Shown here in pieces: positions 1 through 5,931 of a stretch of 6,236 bases of DNA. The stretch covers positions 1 through 6,236 of the forward strand of contig CAKQFF010000112.1 in assembly GCA_934230685.1 (NCBI GenBank), read 5' to 3'. The notes beneath the pieces are model-generated. The model saw only the letters and a program-made list of their open reading frames with translations. It was not told where the DNA came from and made no database searches. Origin of the DNA: an uncultured Prevotella sp. (GTDB lineage Bacteria; Bacteroidota; Bacteroidia; Bacteroidales; Bacteroidaceae). Position numbers and translations under genes: made by a program. Position 1 is the first letter of the stretch. Every line of letters begins with the position of its first letter.

Positions 1-605
1 GTGTCGGCTTGTTTGGATATGTGGGTCACTCCCACCGTGTCGGAGTGCTGTCGGCGGAAGGCATCGCCCAGTCGTCTGAAGAATCCTCGTCGGCTTTTCA
101 CTATTTCATATACCGTCTCGTGTTGCTCGCCTTTCTCCTCGGTTTGCGGGTGTATGACCACCGAGTCGCGTCCGCTTTGCAGAGCCATCATCTTGTTGTT
201 GTAGAATATGTCGCGGTTGTCCTTGCCCAATACCGCCATAACGCGCAGGGTGTTCTGACGTTTGTCGTGTAGCAAGTCCACAAGCGAGTCGAGTCGCTGT
301 TGCTTTAGCGAGTCGGCGAGCAGAGGTCGCAATCTGCGGGCTTTGTCGGCAGAGTTTCTGAGAGCACGGTCGAACCTTTGCCATTCGTAGGTGTCGCCAA
401 GGAGTATGGATCGTTCAGCGTTTCCCGTCTCGAGCATCGAGTAGACGAGCGAGTCGACAATGTCGCGTCGTGCCATGAGTTTTTCTGAAGCGCTGTTGAT
501 GGCTGCCAGCGACCGTGTGTTGTCGTAGACCATCCATGTGGCCGACAGCAGGACAAATGCGAGCAGACCGTAGCCGATAATTATTTTGATTCTGGTGCTG
601 AACAT
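1..605 (-). CDS. Membrane sensor protein, probably a sensor histidine kinase (N-terminal part, cut by the window edge)
   Basis: Read leftward from the ATG at 605-603, the frame stays open for 201 codons to the window edge, so the C-terminal part is missing. The protein begins with a short basic head, then one hydrophobic segment at residues 8-27 (IIIGYGLLAFVLLSATWMVY). A long, charged, helical region without a second membrane segment fills the rest. Around residues 62-125 it has the pattern ERSILLGD, an amphipathic stretch, then LRPLLADSLKQQRLDSLVDLL. This resembles the CHASE3-type extracytoplasmic four-helix sensor of bacterial histidine kinases. By family knowledge, Bacteroidota two-component sensors often start like this, with HisKA and HATPase domains further on; these would lie outside the window, so the kinase assignment is inference. 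A chemoreceptor-like or adenylate-cyclase sensor is possible. No clear TAnnTTTG promoter is visible upstream; the start follows an A-rich stretch typical of the phylum. The preceding gene on this strand ends in a terminator, so this gene probably has its own promoter or depends on read-through. Confidence 0.7.
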   Translation of the reverse strand, partial: MFSTRIKIIIGYGLLAFVLLSATWMVYDNTRSLAAINSASEKLMARRDIVDSLVYSMLETGNAERSILLGDTYEWQRFDRALRNSADKARRLRPLLADSLKQQRLDSLVDLLHDKRQNTLRVMAVLGKDNRDIFYNNKMMALQSGRDSVVIHPQTEEKGEQHETVYEIVKSRRGFFRRLGDAFRRQHSDTVGVTHISKQAD

Positions 606-697
606 ATGAATTCTCTTTTTTTTCTGTTGTTGTTATTCCTTTCTTATATATAAATAACGCAGATTGTTGATTAATATTTTAGGTTTTTCAGCAAACA

Positions 698-741
698 CAA
701 AAAAGCCTGCACCTTCTTGTTCGCACAAGAGGATGCAGGCT
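698..741 (-). terminator. Rho-independent terminator of the small secreted gene
   Basis: A 17-bp hairpin has arms at 704-720 and 725-741, a 4-base loop (721-724), one C-A mismatch and one G-U pair. On the minus strand it is followed at once by six T (complement of A 699-704). The T tract exists only on the minus side, so it ends leftward transcription. It lies about 107 nt past the stop of the small secreted gene and before the start of the sensor gene, so it separates the two units or attenuates read-through between them. Confidence 0.85.
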
Positions 742-810
742 GATTTGGCTATTGGTATTAGTGATTATGTCAGGAAAATGGTTATTCAGTTCTTTTTTCT
801 TATAGCGATA

Positions 811-839
811 TAAATACCTGTTGACTAAATACCTATTGA
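811..839. repeat. Short tandem repeat, two 14-bp copies, period 15
   Basis: TAAATACCTGTTGA (811-824) and TAAATACCTATTGA (826-839) differ at one base. The pair sits in AT-rich DNA directly after the stop codon of the small secreted gene, in its 3' untranslated region. No function is evident; it may be a small duplication or a protein-binding pair. Confidence 0.5.
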
Positions 840-847
840 TAAAATTC

Positions 848-1147
848 CTATGCCACGTCGTGTTTAATAGCCTGGGTTGTGGTGTCTGTCTTTGTTGAAT
901 CCACTGTTGTAGTGTCTGAGAACATCAGCATGGCTGTCTCGTTAGATACTGAAGAGTCGTTGACGGTAGTGTCAGCCGGGGTTTCTGCTGGAGTTTCTGC
1001 AGGCTGATCAGCCGGAGATATTGAGTCGACTGTTGTAGTGTCGTCGGGGATTGCTACACCGAGGTTGGCCTTAGAGTTGTTGGCGAACACGTTGCTTACT
1101 GAAACCATAACGATAGATGCGATAGCTGCAAAAAATAACTTCTTCAT
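848..1147 (-). CDS. Small secreted Thr/Asp-rich protein of unknown function
   Basis: The 99-residue protein has a classical Sec signal peptide: basic MKK, a hydrophobic core over residues 4-21, and a V-F-A cleavage site after residue 22. The mature part of about 77 residues has no cysteine, so it is not a lipoprotein. It is rich in Thr, Asp, Ser, Pro and Ala, acidic, and predicted by eye to be disordered. It carries internal repeats: DTTTVDS occurs twice, with its DNA partly conserved (903-916 and 1029-1042), and PAET/PAET/PADT occurs in tandem. No enzyme motif, sorting signal or membrane segment is visible. I do not recognise a named family; similar short DTT-rich secreted proteins are, to my knowledge, common in Bacteroidales. 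A perfect sigma-54-type promoter lies upstream with a leader of about 85 nt, and a strong terminator lies downstream, so it is probably a single-gene transcript. Start chosen at the ATG that gives the signal peptide. It is likely a real gene: signal peptide, promoter and terminator agree. Confidence 0.8.
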   Translation of the reverse strand: MKKLFFAAIASIVMVSVSNVFANNSKANLGVAIPDDTTTVDSISPADQPAETPAETPADTTVNDSSVSNETAMLMFSDTTTVDSTKTDTTTQAIKHDVA

Positions 1148-1241
1148 ATGCGTTGAATTTTTAAATTGTGAATATTAATGTTTTGTTTTTTTTGAACTTT
1201 GCTTGGAGTTGTTAGTTCGTTGCGCCGTTCGACTATTTAAA

Positions 1242-1257
1242 TGCAATGGGCGTGCCA
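1242..1257 (-). promoter_or_regulatory. Sigma-54 (RpoN) -24/-12 promoter for the small secreted gene
   Basis: The minus strand reads TGGCACGCCCATTGCA, which matches TGGCACG-N4-TTGCW at every fixed position, including the invariant GG at -24 and GC at -12 with correct spacing. It is preceded by T, as in the extended consensus. The predicted start of transcription is near 1231-1233, about 85 nt before the ATG at 1147, in the right orientation. By family knowledge such promoters need RpoN plus an AAA+ enhancer-binding activator, usually bound 80-150 bp upstream. No TAnnTTTG housekeeping promoter is visible for this gene. Confidence 0.7.
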
Positions 1258-1282
1258 AAACAACGTATAAAAATATAAGTGA

Positions 1283-1293
1283 CTGATAATCAG
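1283..1293. repeat. Short palindrome upstream of the sigma-54 promoter
   Basis: CTGAT-A-ATCAG is a perfect inverted repeat with 5-bp arms, centred about 57 bp upstream of the predicted sigma-54 transcription start. It could be a regulator site, but 5-bp arms in AT-rich DNA may be chance. Confidence 0.25.
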
Positions 1294-1300
1294 CAGGGTT

Positions 1301-1375
1301 TGTGAAAATGGCATGAAGCGGGAAAAGTGTGGAAATGTAGAAAAGCGTGGAGCAAGTGTGGAAAAAATCCACACT
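1301..1375. promoter_or_regulatory. Cluster of TGTGGAAAW repeats (DnaA-box-like) ending in a perfect palindrome
   Basis: Five same-strand degenerate 9-mers lie at 1301 (TGTGAAAAT), 1328 (TGTGGAAAT), 1336 (TGTAGAAAA), 1346 (CGTGGAGCA) and 1357 (TGTGGAAAA). An inverted copy (AAATCCACA) lies at 1365-1373. The last two form the perfect palindrome AGTGTGGA-N5-TCCACACT at 1355-1375, ending 7 bp before the -33 box of dnaG. On the minus strand, 1365-1357 reads TTTTCCACA, which fits the relaxed DnaA-box consensus TTWTNCACA; the copies at 1301, 1328 and 1336 miss it by one base each. The site could bind DnaA, a repressor of dnaG, or the activator of the sigma-54 promoter (the palindrome lies about 124-144 bp upstream of that start). 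The repeats are plain in the sequence; the binder is inference. Confidence 0.45.
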
Positions 1376-1382
1376 AAAACGT

Positions 1383-1413
1383 TTTGTGCATTCAGTTAGT
1401 TTGCTTAACTTTG
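1383..1413 (+). promoter_or_regulatory. Bacteroidota housekeeping promoter of dnaG (-33 TTTG / -7 TAnnTTTG)
   Basis: TTTG at 1383-1386 and TAACTTTG at 1406-1413 are separated by 19 bp and match the primary sigma-factor consensus known from Bacteroides. Transcription should begin a few bases after 1413, leaving a leader of only about 20 nt that is A-rich and lacks a Shine-Dalgarno sequence. This decides the dnaG start, because the upstream in-frame GTG at 1347 would lie before the promoter. Confidence 0.75.
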
Positions 1414-1439
1414 CATATTATATAAAAGAACAAAAGACA

Positions 1440-3431
1440 ATGATCGACCACGCAACGATAGAAAGGATAAAAGACGCTGCCAATATAGTGGAGGTAGTGT
1501 CGGAGTTTGTGACGCTGCGACGCAGTGGTGCGAACTATAAAGGATTGTGCCCGTTTCACGACGAGAAGACTCCATCGTTCTATGTGTCGCCGGCTCGTGG
1601 CATGTGCCATTGCTTTGGATGTGGCAAGGGAGGCAATCCCATAGGCTTCATCATGGAGCATGAGCAGATGACCTATCCCGAGGCTCTGCGCTGGCTCGCC
1701 AAGAAATATCATATCGAGATACAGGAGCGCGAGCTCACCGACAACGAGAAGCGCGAGCAGAGCGAACGCGAGAGCATGTTCATTGTCAACGAGTGGGCGG
1801 CAGGCTATTTTCAGAATGTCCTCCACAACGACCCCGACGGCGTGGCTATCGGAATGCAGTATTTCCGCAGCCGTGGTTTCCGCGACGACATTATAAAGAA
1901 GTTCCAGCTGGGCTACGACCTTCAGGACCGCCGTGCGCTTGCCGCCACCGCCGTGCGCAAGGGCTACAAGGAGGAATTCATACTCAAGACGGGCATTTGC
2001 TACAAGAACGACCGTAGCGAGCTTATCGACCGCTATGCCGGACGTGTGATTTTTCCATGGATAGGCATCAGCGGAAAGGTGGTGGGCTTTGGAGGTCGAT
2101 TGCTCGACTCGCGCACAAAGGGCGTGGTGCAGAAATACGTCAATTCGCCCGACTCGGAGATTTATCATAAGGACCGCGAGCTCTACGGTCTCTACCAGGC
2201 CAAGAAAGCCATTGCCAAGGAAGACCGCGTGTATATGGTGGAGGGCTACACCGACGTGGTGTCCATGCACCAATGCGGCATAGAGAATGTGGTGGCAAAT
2301 TCGGGCACGGCCCTCTCCATCCACCAGATTCACATTCTCCACCGGTTCACGTCCAACATCACTCTGCTCTACGATGGCGACGCAGCCGGAATACATGCCG
2401 CCATGCGCGGTACCGACATGCTGCTTTCTGAGGGCATGAACCTCAAGGTGCTGCTGCTGCCCGACGGCGACGATCCCGACTCATTCTCGAAGAAGCACTC
2501 GGCTTCCGACTTCCGCAAGTATATCGAGGACCACCAAACCGACTTCATACAGTTCAAGACCGACCTTCTGCTGAAGAACGAGCGCGACCCTCTGAAACGT
2601 TCGGAGGCCATCAATTCCATCATCCGCAGCATCTCGTTTGTCATCAACCCAATTCTGCGCGACACCTACATCCACGATTGTTCGGTGAGGATGGGACTCA
2701 ACGAGGCCACGCTCATCAACACCCTCAACGGATTCATACGCAACAACCGCGAGGAGAAAACCTCCGAGGAGAACCGCGCCGCACAGCAGCAACAGCAGCA
2801 TGTGGCTGCCCCGCGCCCTATGGTGCAGCCTACCACTCCTCTGCAGCAGGCATCCAAGGTGGAGCGTATGCTTGTGGAGCTGATAATACGCCATGGCGAC
2901 ACCATTATATATAATAATGTGGAGGCCGACGACGGCTCAACGATGAATCTCAACATAGCGCAGTATATCGACTACAATCTTGGTGTCGACGGACTGGGTT
3001 TTGCCAATCCTCTGTTCGCCAAAATCCTGTCGGAGGCTGTGGCCCATAGTGCCGACGAGAATTTCAACACCGAGCAATTCTTCATCCATCACGAGGACAT
3101 CGACATCTCGCGCATAGCCACCGACCTCTGTGTCGACCAGTATCGCATGCTCGACGAGCAGAAGACAGCCACCGACAACGAGCAGAAGAATGCCGACGAG
3201 CTGCGTGCCGAAGAGGAGAACCGCATCGACAACCTGCGCCAGCAGACCGAGCACCTGCTCAACGACTTCCGCATGGATTATCTCGAGCAGCACCTCAAGG
3301 ACATCCAGGCGCAGATATCCCAGGCGGTGGGCAACAACGAGTTGCTGATGCAGCTTATGGAGGAATACAAGCGCACGCATGAGCTGCGCTCTAAGCTTGC
3401 GCGATTGCTTGGCAACAATATCATTGCGTGA
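1440..3431 (+). CDS. dnaG: DNA primase DnaG
   Basis: The product makes the short RNA primers for the replication fork, acting with the DnaB helicase. The 663-residue protein has the three-part DnaG layout. The N-terminal CHC2 zinc finger has C37, H40, C58 and C61 (CPFH, CFGC). The catalytic core carries the TOPRIM acid E268 in EGYTD and D312/D314 in the DGDAAG motif, followed by LPDGDDPDSF. A linker with a five-Gln run (449-453) and Pro leads to a C-terminal helicase-binding region from about residue 474, rich in charged helices, ending near LARLLGNN. It is longer than the 581-residue E. coli enzyme, the extra length lying in the linker and C-terminal part. All key residues are present and the frame is intact. 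The frame extends upstream to a GTG at 1347, but a good promoter inside that extension and the usual DnaG beginning (IDHATIERIKDAANIVEVV) place the start at ATG 1440. It appears to have its own promoter and is followed by a 111-bp gap before queD. Confidence 0.97.
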   Translation: MIDHATIERIKDAANIVEVVSEFVTLRRSGANYKGLCPFHDEKTPSFYVSPARGMCHCFGCGKGGNPIGFIMEHEQMTYPEALRWLAKKYHIEIQERELTDNEKREQSERESMFIVNEWAAGYFQNVLHNDPDGVAIGMQYFRSRGFRDDIIKKFQLGYDLQDRRALAATAVRKGYKEEFILKTGICYKNDRSELIDRYAGRVIFPWIGISGKVVGFGGRLLDSRTKGVVQKYVNSPDSEIYHKDRELYGLYQAKKAIAKEDRVYMVEGYTDVVSMHQCGIENVVANSGTALSIHQIHILHRFTSNITLLYDGDAAGIHAAMRGTDMLLSEGMNLKVLLLPDGDDPDSFSKKHSASDFRKYIEDHQTDFIQFKTDLLLKNERDPLKRSEAINSIIRSISFVINPILRDTYIHDCSVRMGLNEATLINTLNGFIRNNREEKTSEENRAAQQQQQHVAAPRPMVQPTTPLQQASKVERMLVELIIRHGDTIIYNNVEADDGSTMNLNIAQYIDYNLGVDGLGFANPLFAKILSEAVAHSADENFNTEQFFIHHEDIDISRIATDLCVDQYRMLDEQKTATDNEQKNADELRAEEENRIDNLRQQTEHLLNDFRMDYLEQHLKDIQAQISQAVGNNELLMQLMEEYKRTHELRSKLARLLGNNIIA

Positions 3432-3487
3432 ACAGACATAGAATGCCGGCTTATATAACATTGAGGTATAGAAAAAAAAACAACATT

Positions 3488-3509
3488 CGCAGGTCGGAGT
3501 AATCCTGCG
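3488..3509. repeat. Inverted repeat in the dnaG-queD gap
   Basis: CGCAGG at 3488-3493 and CCTGCG at 3504-3509 are a perfect 6-bp inverted repeat with a 10-base loop. No T tract follows on the plus strand, so it is not a typical terminator. It lies about 33 bp before queD and could be a leader hairpin or operator. The rest of the gap (3432-3542) is AT-rich with an A9 run at 3472-3480; no convincing TAnnTTTG promoter is seen. Confidence 0.35.
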
Positions 3510-3542
3510 GCATTATAAATAATATTAAAACAACGATTGATT

Positions 3543-3875
3543 ATGTATTACATTGAAAAGACCCTTGAAATCTCGGCATGCCACCAGCTGAGGCTTTCCT
3601 ACGAGAGCAAGTGCCAGAACCTTCATGGTCACAACTGGATTATCACCGTCTACTGCAAGTCGAAGGAGCTGAACAAGGACGGAATGGTGGTTGACTTCAC
3701 CCACATCAAGAAGCTCGTGAACGACCGTCTCGATCACGCCAATCTCAACGAGGTGTTGCCCTTCAACCCCACGGCAGAGAACATTGCCCGCTGGATTACA
3801 GAGCAAATACCCCAGTGCTACCGCTGCATGGTGCAGGAGAGCGAGGGCAACAAAGCAATTTATGAGGAGGACTAA
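3543..3875 (+). CDS. queD: 6-carboxy-5,6,7,8-tetrahydropterin synthase (QueD; PTPS family)
   Basis: QueD converts 7,8-dihydroneopterin triphosphate to 6-carboxytetrahydropterin, releasing acetaldehyde and triphosphate, in the cytosolic route to preQ0 and queuosine. The 110-residue protein shows the family's zinc ligands H14, H28 and H30 (ACHQL, LHGHNW), the catalytic Cys C24 (SKCQNLHGH), the D64-H65 pair in RLDHANLN, the PTAENIARWI helix and the terminal glutamate E99 (VQESEG). The length is at the short end for bacterial QueD (about 110-140). A eukaryote-type pyruvoyl-tetrahydropterin synthase role is possible by fold, but the downstream queE makes QueD the clear choice. ATG 3543 was taken over the in-frame TTG two codons upstream (3537) because MYYIEKTLEIS matches the family start and ATG is the stronger codon. 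The gene is separated from queE by 2 bp, which implies co-transcription. Confidence 0.93.
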   Translation: MYYIEKTLEISACHQLRLSYESKCQNLHGHNWIITVYCKSKELNKDGMVVDFTHIKKLVNDRLDHANLNEVLPFNPTAENIARWITEQIPQCYRCMVQESEGNKAIYEED

Positions 3876-3877
3876 GG

Positions 3878-4441
3878 ATGAAACGCGTCAACGACATTTT
3901 CTATTCTCTTCAGGGCGAGGGCCGCAACACCGGACGCGCCGCCATCTTCATACGTTTCTCGGGATGCAACCTTAAATGTCCGTTTTGCGACACCGATTTC
4001 GCCTCCTACGAGGAACTCAGCGACGAGCAGATTCTCCACCGCATAAGCCAGTATCCCTCGCGCTTCGTAGTGCTCACGGGTGGCGAACCGTCGCTACAGG
4101 TGGACAGCCCGTTTGTCAGTCTCCTTCACGCCCATGGCTACGAACTGGCAATGGAGACCAATGGCACCCACCCCATAGTGGAAGGCATTGACTGGGTGAC
4201 TTGCTCGCCGAAGGGCACGCCCGTCCTTACCGAATGCAACGAACTGAAGTGCATCTTCGAGGAATCCACAACCACCCCCGACGACCATGGAATAAGTGCC
4301 GACTTCAAGTATCTGCAGCCGTGCGACGTGCAGGACCCCGAGCGCAACGCCAGAATCCTGCAACGCTGCTTCGACTACATTCTCAGCCATCCCGAATGGC
4401 GGCTCTCGCTGCAGACGCATAAGCTCGTAGGATTCAAGTAA
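3878..4441 (+). CDS. queE: 7-carboxy-7-deazaguanine synthase (QueE; radical SAM)
   Basis: QueE rearranges 6-carboxytetrahydropterin, the product of the preceding gene, into 7-carboxy-7-deazaguanine using S-adenosylmethionine and a 4Fe-4S cluster. In the 187-residue protein the radical-SAM motif is C30-x3-C34-x2-C37 (GCNLKCPFCDTD), preceded by the family signature FYSLQGEG at 8-15. The SAM-binding GGEP is at 68-71 and METNGT follows in the next strand. The end LQTHKLVGFK is the usual QueE C-terminus. The length fits the compact QueE class. The start is 2 bp after the queD stop. GAGGAGG at 3864-3870, inside the last queD codons, sits 7 nt before the ATG and looks like a Shine-Dalgarno site, unusual for this phylum and perhaps fortuitous since it also encodes Glu-Glu. 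The next step, queC, is not in this window. Confidence 0.95.
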   Translation: MKRVNDIFYSLQGEGRNTGRAAIFIRFSGCNLKCPFCDTDFASYEELSDEQILHRISQYPSRFVVLTGGEPSLQVDSPFVSLLHAHGYELAMETNGTHPIVEGIDWVTCSPKGTPVLTECNELKCIFEESTTTPDDHGISADFKYLQPCDVQDPERNARILQRCFDYILSHPEWRLSLQTHKLVGFK

Positions 4442-4450
4442 GAAAAGAGT

Positions 4451-5881
4451 ATGATTTACGTGCATTGGATATTCATATTGATTTACGCCATAGTCATTGT
4501 CGGCATAATGCTGGCGGTGCTTATGGACAACCGTCAGCCGGCAAAGACAATGGCTTGGGTGATGGTATTGCTGTTCATGCCCGTAGTCGGAATAGTATTA
4601 TACATTTTTTTCGGACAAAACACGCGCAAGATGCGCCTTATATCCCAACGCTCGCTCGACCAACTCTCCAAGCGCCAGATGCTTGAGTTTGTCGAGCAGC
4701 GTGAGCTTCGTGTGCCCGACCGTTTTCGTCCGCTTGTGCAACTGTTTGCCAACCAAAGCCTTGCCTTGCCCTTCAAGGACAACGAGGTGGAGCTCTACTC
4801 CGATGGCTACCAGTTTTTCCCAGCCTTGCTCCAATCTATCAGCAAGGCCCGCCACCACATCCATCTCGACGTTTACATCTTTGCCGACGACCCTCTTGGC
4901 CGTCTTCTCTCCGACGCCCTGATACAGAAGGCGCGCGAGGGCGTGGAGGTGCGTGTCATCTACGATGATGTGGGATGTTGGCGTGTGCCGCGCTGCTTCT
5001 TCGAGCGCATGCGCAATGCCGGCATCGACGTGTGCGCCTTCATGCCGGTCAAGTTTCCTGCCTTCACGAGCAAGGTGAACTACCGCAACCACCGCAAGCT
5101 CTGCATCATCGACGGCATCGAGGGATTTGCCGGAGGCATGAACATAGCCCTGCGCTATGTCAAGGGCATCAGAGGCGGCTCGTTGCCTTGGCGCGACACC
5201 CACATGCGTCTGCGCGGAGGCATAGTCTATGCCATGCAGCGTGCCTTTCTTGTCGACTGGTTCTTCGTCGACCGCACCCTCATCACCAACCGCTGCTATT
5301 ATCCGCCCATGCCCTGGCAGATAAGCAACAACTGCCTGGCACAGTTGGTCACGAGCAGCCCCATCGCCCCGTGGCCCGACATCATGCAGGGCTACGTGCG
5401 CATATTGCTTGAGGCAAAGCAATATGTGTATATGGAGACCCCATATTTCCTGCCCACCGAGCCAGTGCTCTTTGCCATGCGCACAGCGGCGTTGGCAGGA
5501 GTCGACGTGCGGCTTATGGTGCCTCGCCATGCCGACTCGCATCTGCTGGAGTGGGCGAGCATGTCGTATGTGGTGGAGACTCTTCAGGCGGGAGTGAAGA
5601 TCAAGCTCTATGAGGCAGGTTTCAACCACAGCAAGCTCCTCGCCTGCGACGACGAGTTGTGCACATGCGGCTCCACCAACATCGACTTCCGCAGTTTTGA
5701 GAACAATTTCGAGGCCAACATTTTCATTTACGACCGCTCCACGACATTGCGCGTGAAGCAGCTCTATCTTGCCGACGAGGCGCATAGCGTCGACTTCAAG
5801 GATGCCGACGAGCTGTCCTACCGTCCTTATCTCCACCGCCTCATGGAGTCGATGTTTCGTATGTTGTCGCCATTGCTGTAA
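4451..5881 (+). CDS. cls: Cardiolipin synthase (two-HKD phospholipase D family)
   Basis: Cls joins two phosphatidylglycerol molecules into cardiolipin plus glycerol at the inner face of the cytoplasmic membrane. The 476-residue protein begins with two membrane helices (about residues 3-24 and 34-54), then a cytoplasmic part with the two catalytic HxK(x)4D motifs: H214/K216/D221 (NHRKLCIID), followed by GFAGGMNI, and H393/K395/D400 (NHSKLLACD), followed by GSTNIDFRSFENNFEANI. Both are complete, and length and layout match the bacterial Cls/YbhO-type family with N-terminal helices. Use of phosphatidylethanolamine as co-substrate, as in ClsC, cannot be ruled out. The start at ATG 4451 lies 9 bp after queE with an A/G-rich lead-in, so it is probably co-transcribed with queD-queE although the pathways are unrelated. 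No internal stop or frameshift is visible. Confidence 0.94.
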   Translation: MIYVHWIFILIYAIVIVGIMLAVLMDNRQPAKTMAWVMVLLFMPVVGIVLYIFFGQNTRKMRLISQRSLDQLSKRQMLEFVEQRELRVPDRFRPLVQLFANQSLALPFKDNEVELYSDGYQFFPALLQSISKARHHIHLDVYIFADDPLGRLLSDALIQKAREGVEVRVIYDDVGCWRVPRCFFERMRNAGIDVCAFMPVKFPAFTSKVNYRNHRKLCIIDGIEGFAGGMNIALRYVKGIRGGSLPWRDTHMRLRGGIVYAMQRAFLVDWFFVDRTLITNRCYYPPMPWQISNNCLAQLVTSSPIAPWPDIMQGYVRILLEAKQYVYMETPYFLPTEPVLFAMRTAALAGVDVRLMVPRHADSHLLEWASMSYVVETLQAGVKIKLYEAGFNHSKLLACDDELCTCGSTNIDFRSFENNFEANIFIYDRSTTLRVKQLYLADEAHSVDFKDADELSYRPYLHRLMESMFRMLSPLL

Positions 5882-5931
5882 GGCGGGGCATAGGGATTTT
5901 TGGGGTTTGTTCCATATAAAAACAGAAAAAA

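Noticed and set aside
1..272. Plus-strand open frames at the left edge
   Set aside because: They lie opposite the sensor gene, whose minus-strand frame is open throughout with a sensible membrane segment and start.
606..653. A tiny plus-strand frame for a 15-residue hydrophobic peptide
   Set aside because: It starts on the CATATG that overlaps the sensor gene's start and reads through the T-rich complement of its A-rich leader. There is no promoter, so chance explains it.
1175..1372. A 65-codon minus-strand frame in the divergent control region
   Set aside because: It spans both promoters and the repeat cluster, has no lead-in of its own, and would overlap the sigma-54 promoter and leader of the secreted gene.
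1258..1440. Replication origin at the DnaA-box-like cluster next to dnaG
   Set aside because: Genes diverge here and the DNA is AT-rich, but the boxes are degenerate and few. The rightward strand is C-rich instead of G-rich (for example 4861-4920 has 25 C and 10 G), opposite to a leading strand leaving an origin. A genome-wide GC-skew plot would settle it.
1392..2396. A 334-codon open frame on the minus strand opposite dnaG, and a similar 174-codon one at 2937-3461
   Set aside because: Both mirror the codon bias of dnaG and their products resemble no family. The first also overlaps the dnaG promoter.
3423..3463. Possible housekeeping promoter for queD (TAACATTG at 3456-3463)
   Set aside because: It has one mismatch in the -7 box, and the nearest -33-like TTG is about 29 bp away, too far for the consensus spacing of about 19-21 bp.
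3488..3542. preQ1 riboswitch before queD
   Set aside because: The leader hairpin lacks the cytosine-bearing loop and the A-rich pseudoknot tail pairing expected of class I, and no larger class II or III fold could be built by eye.
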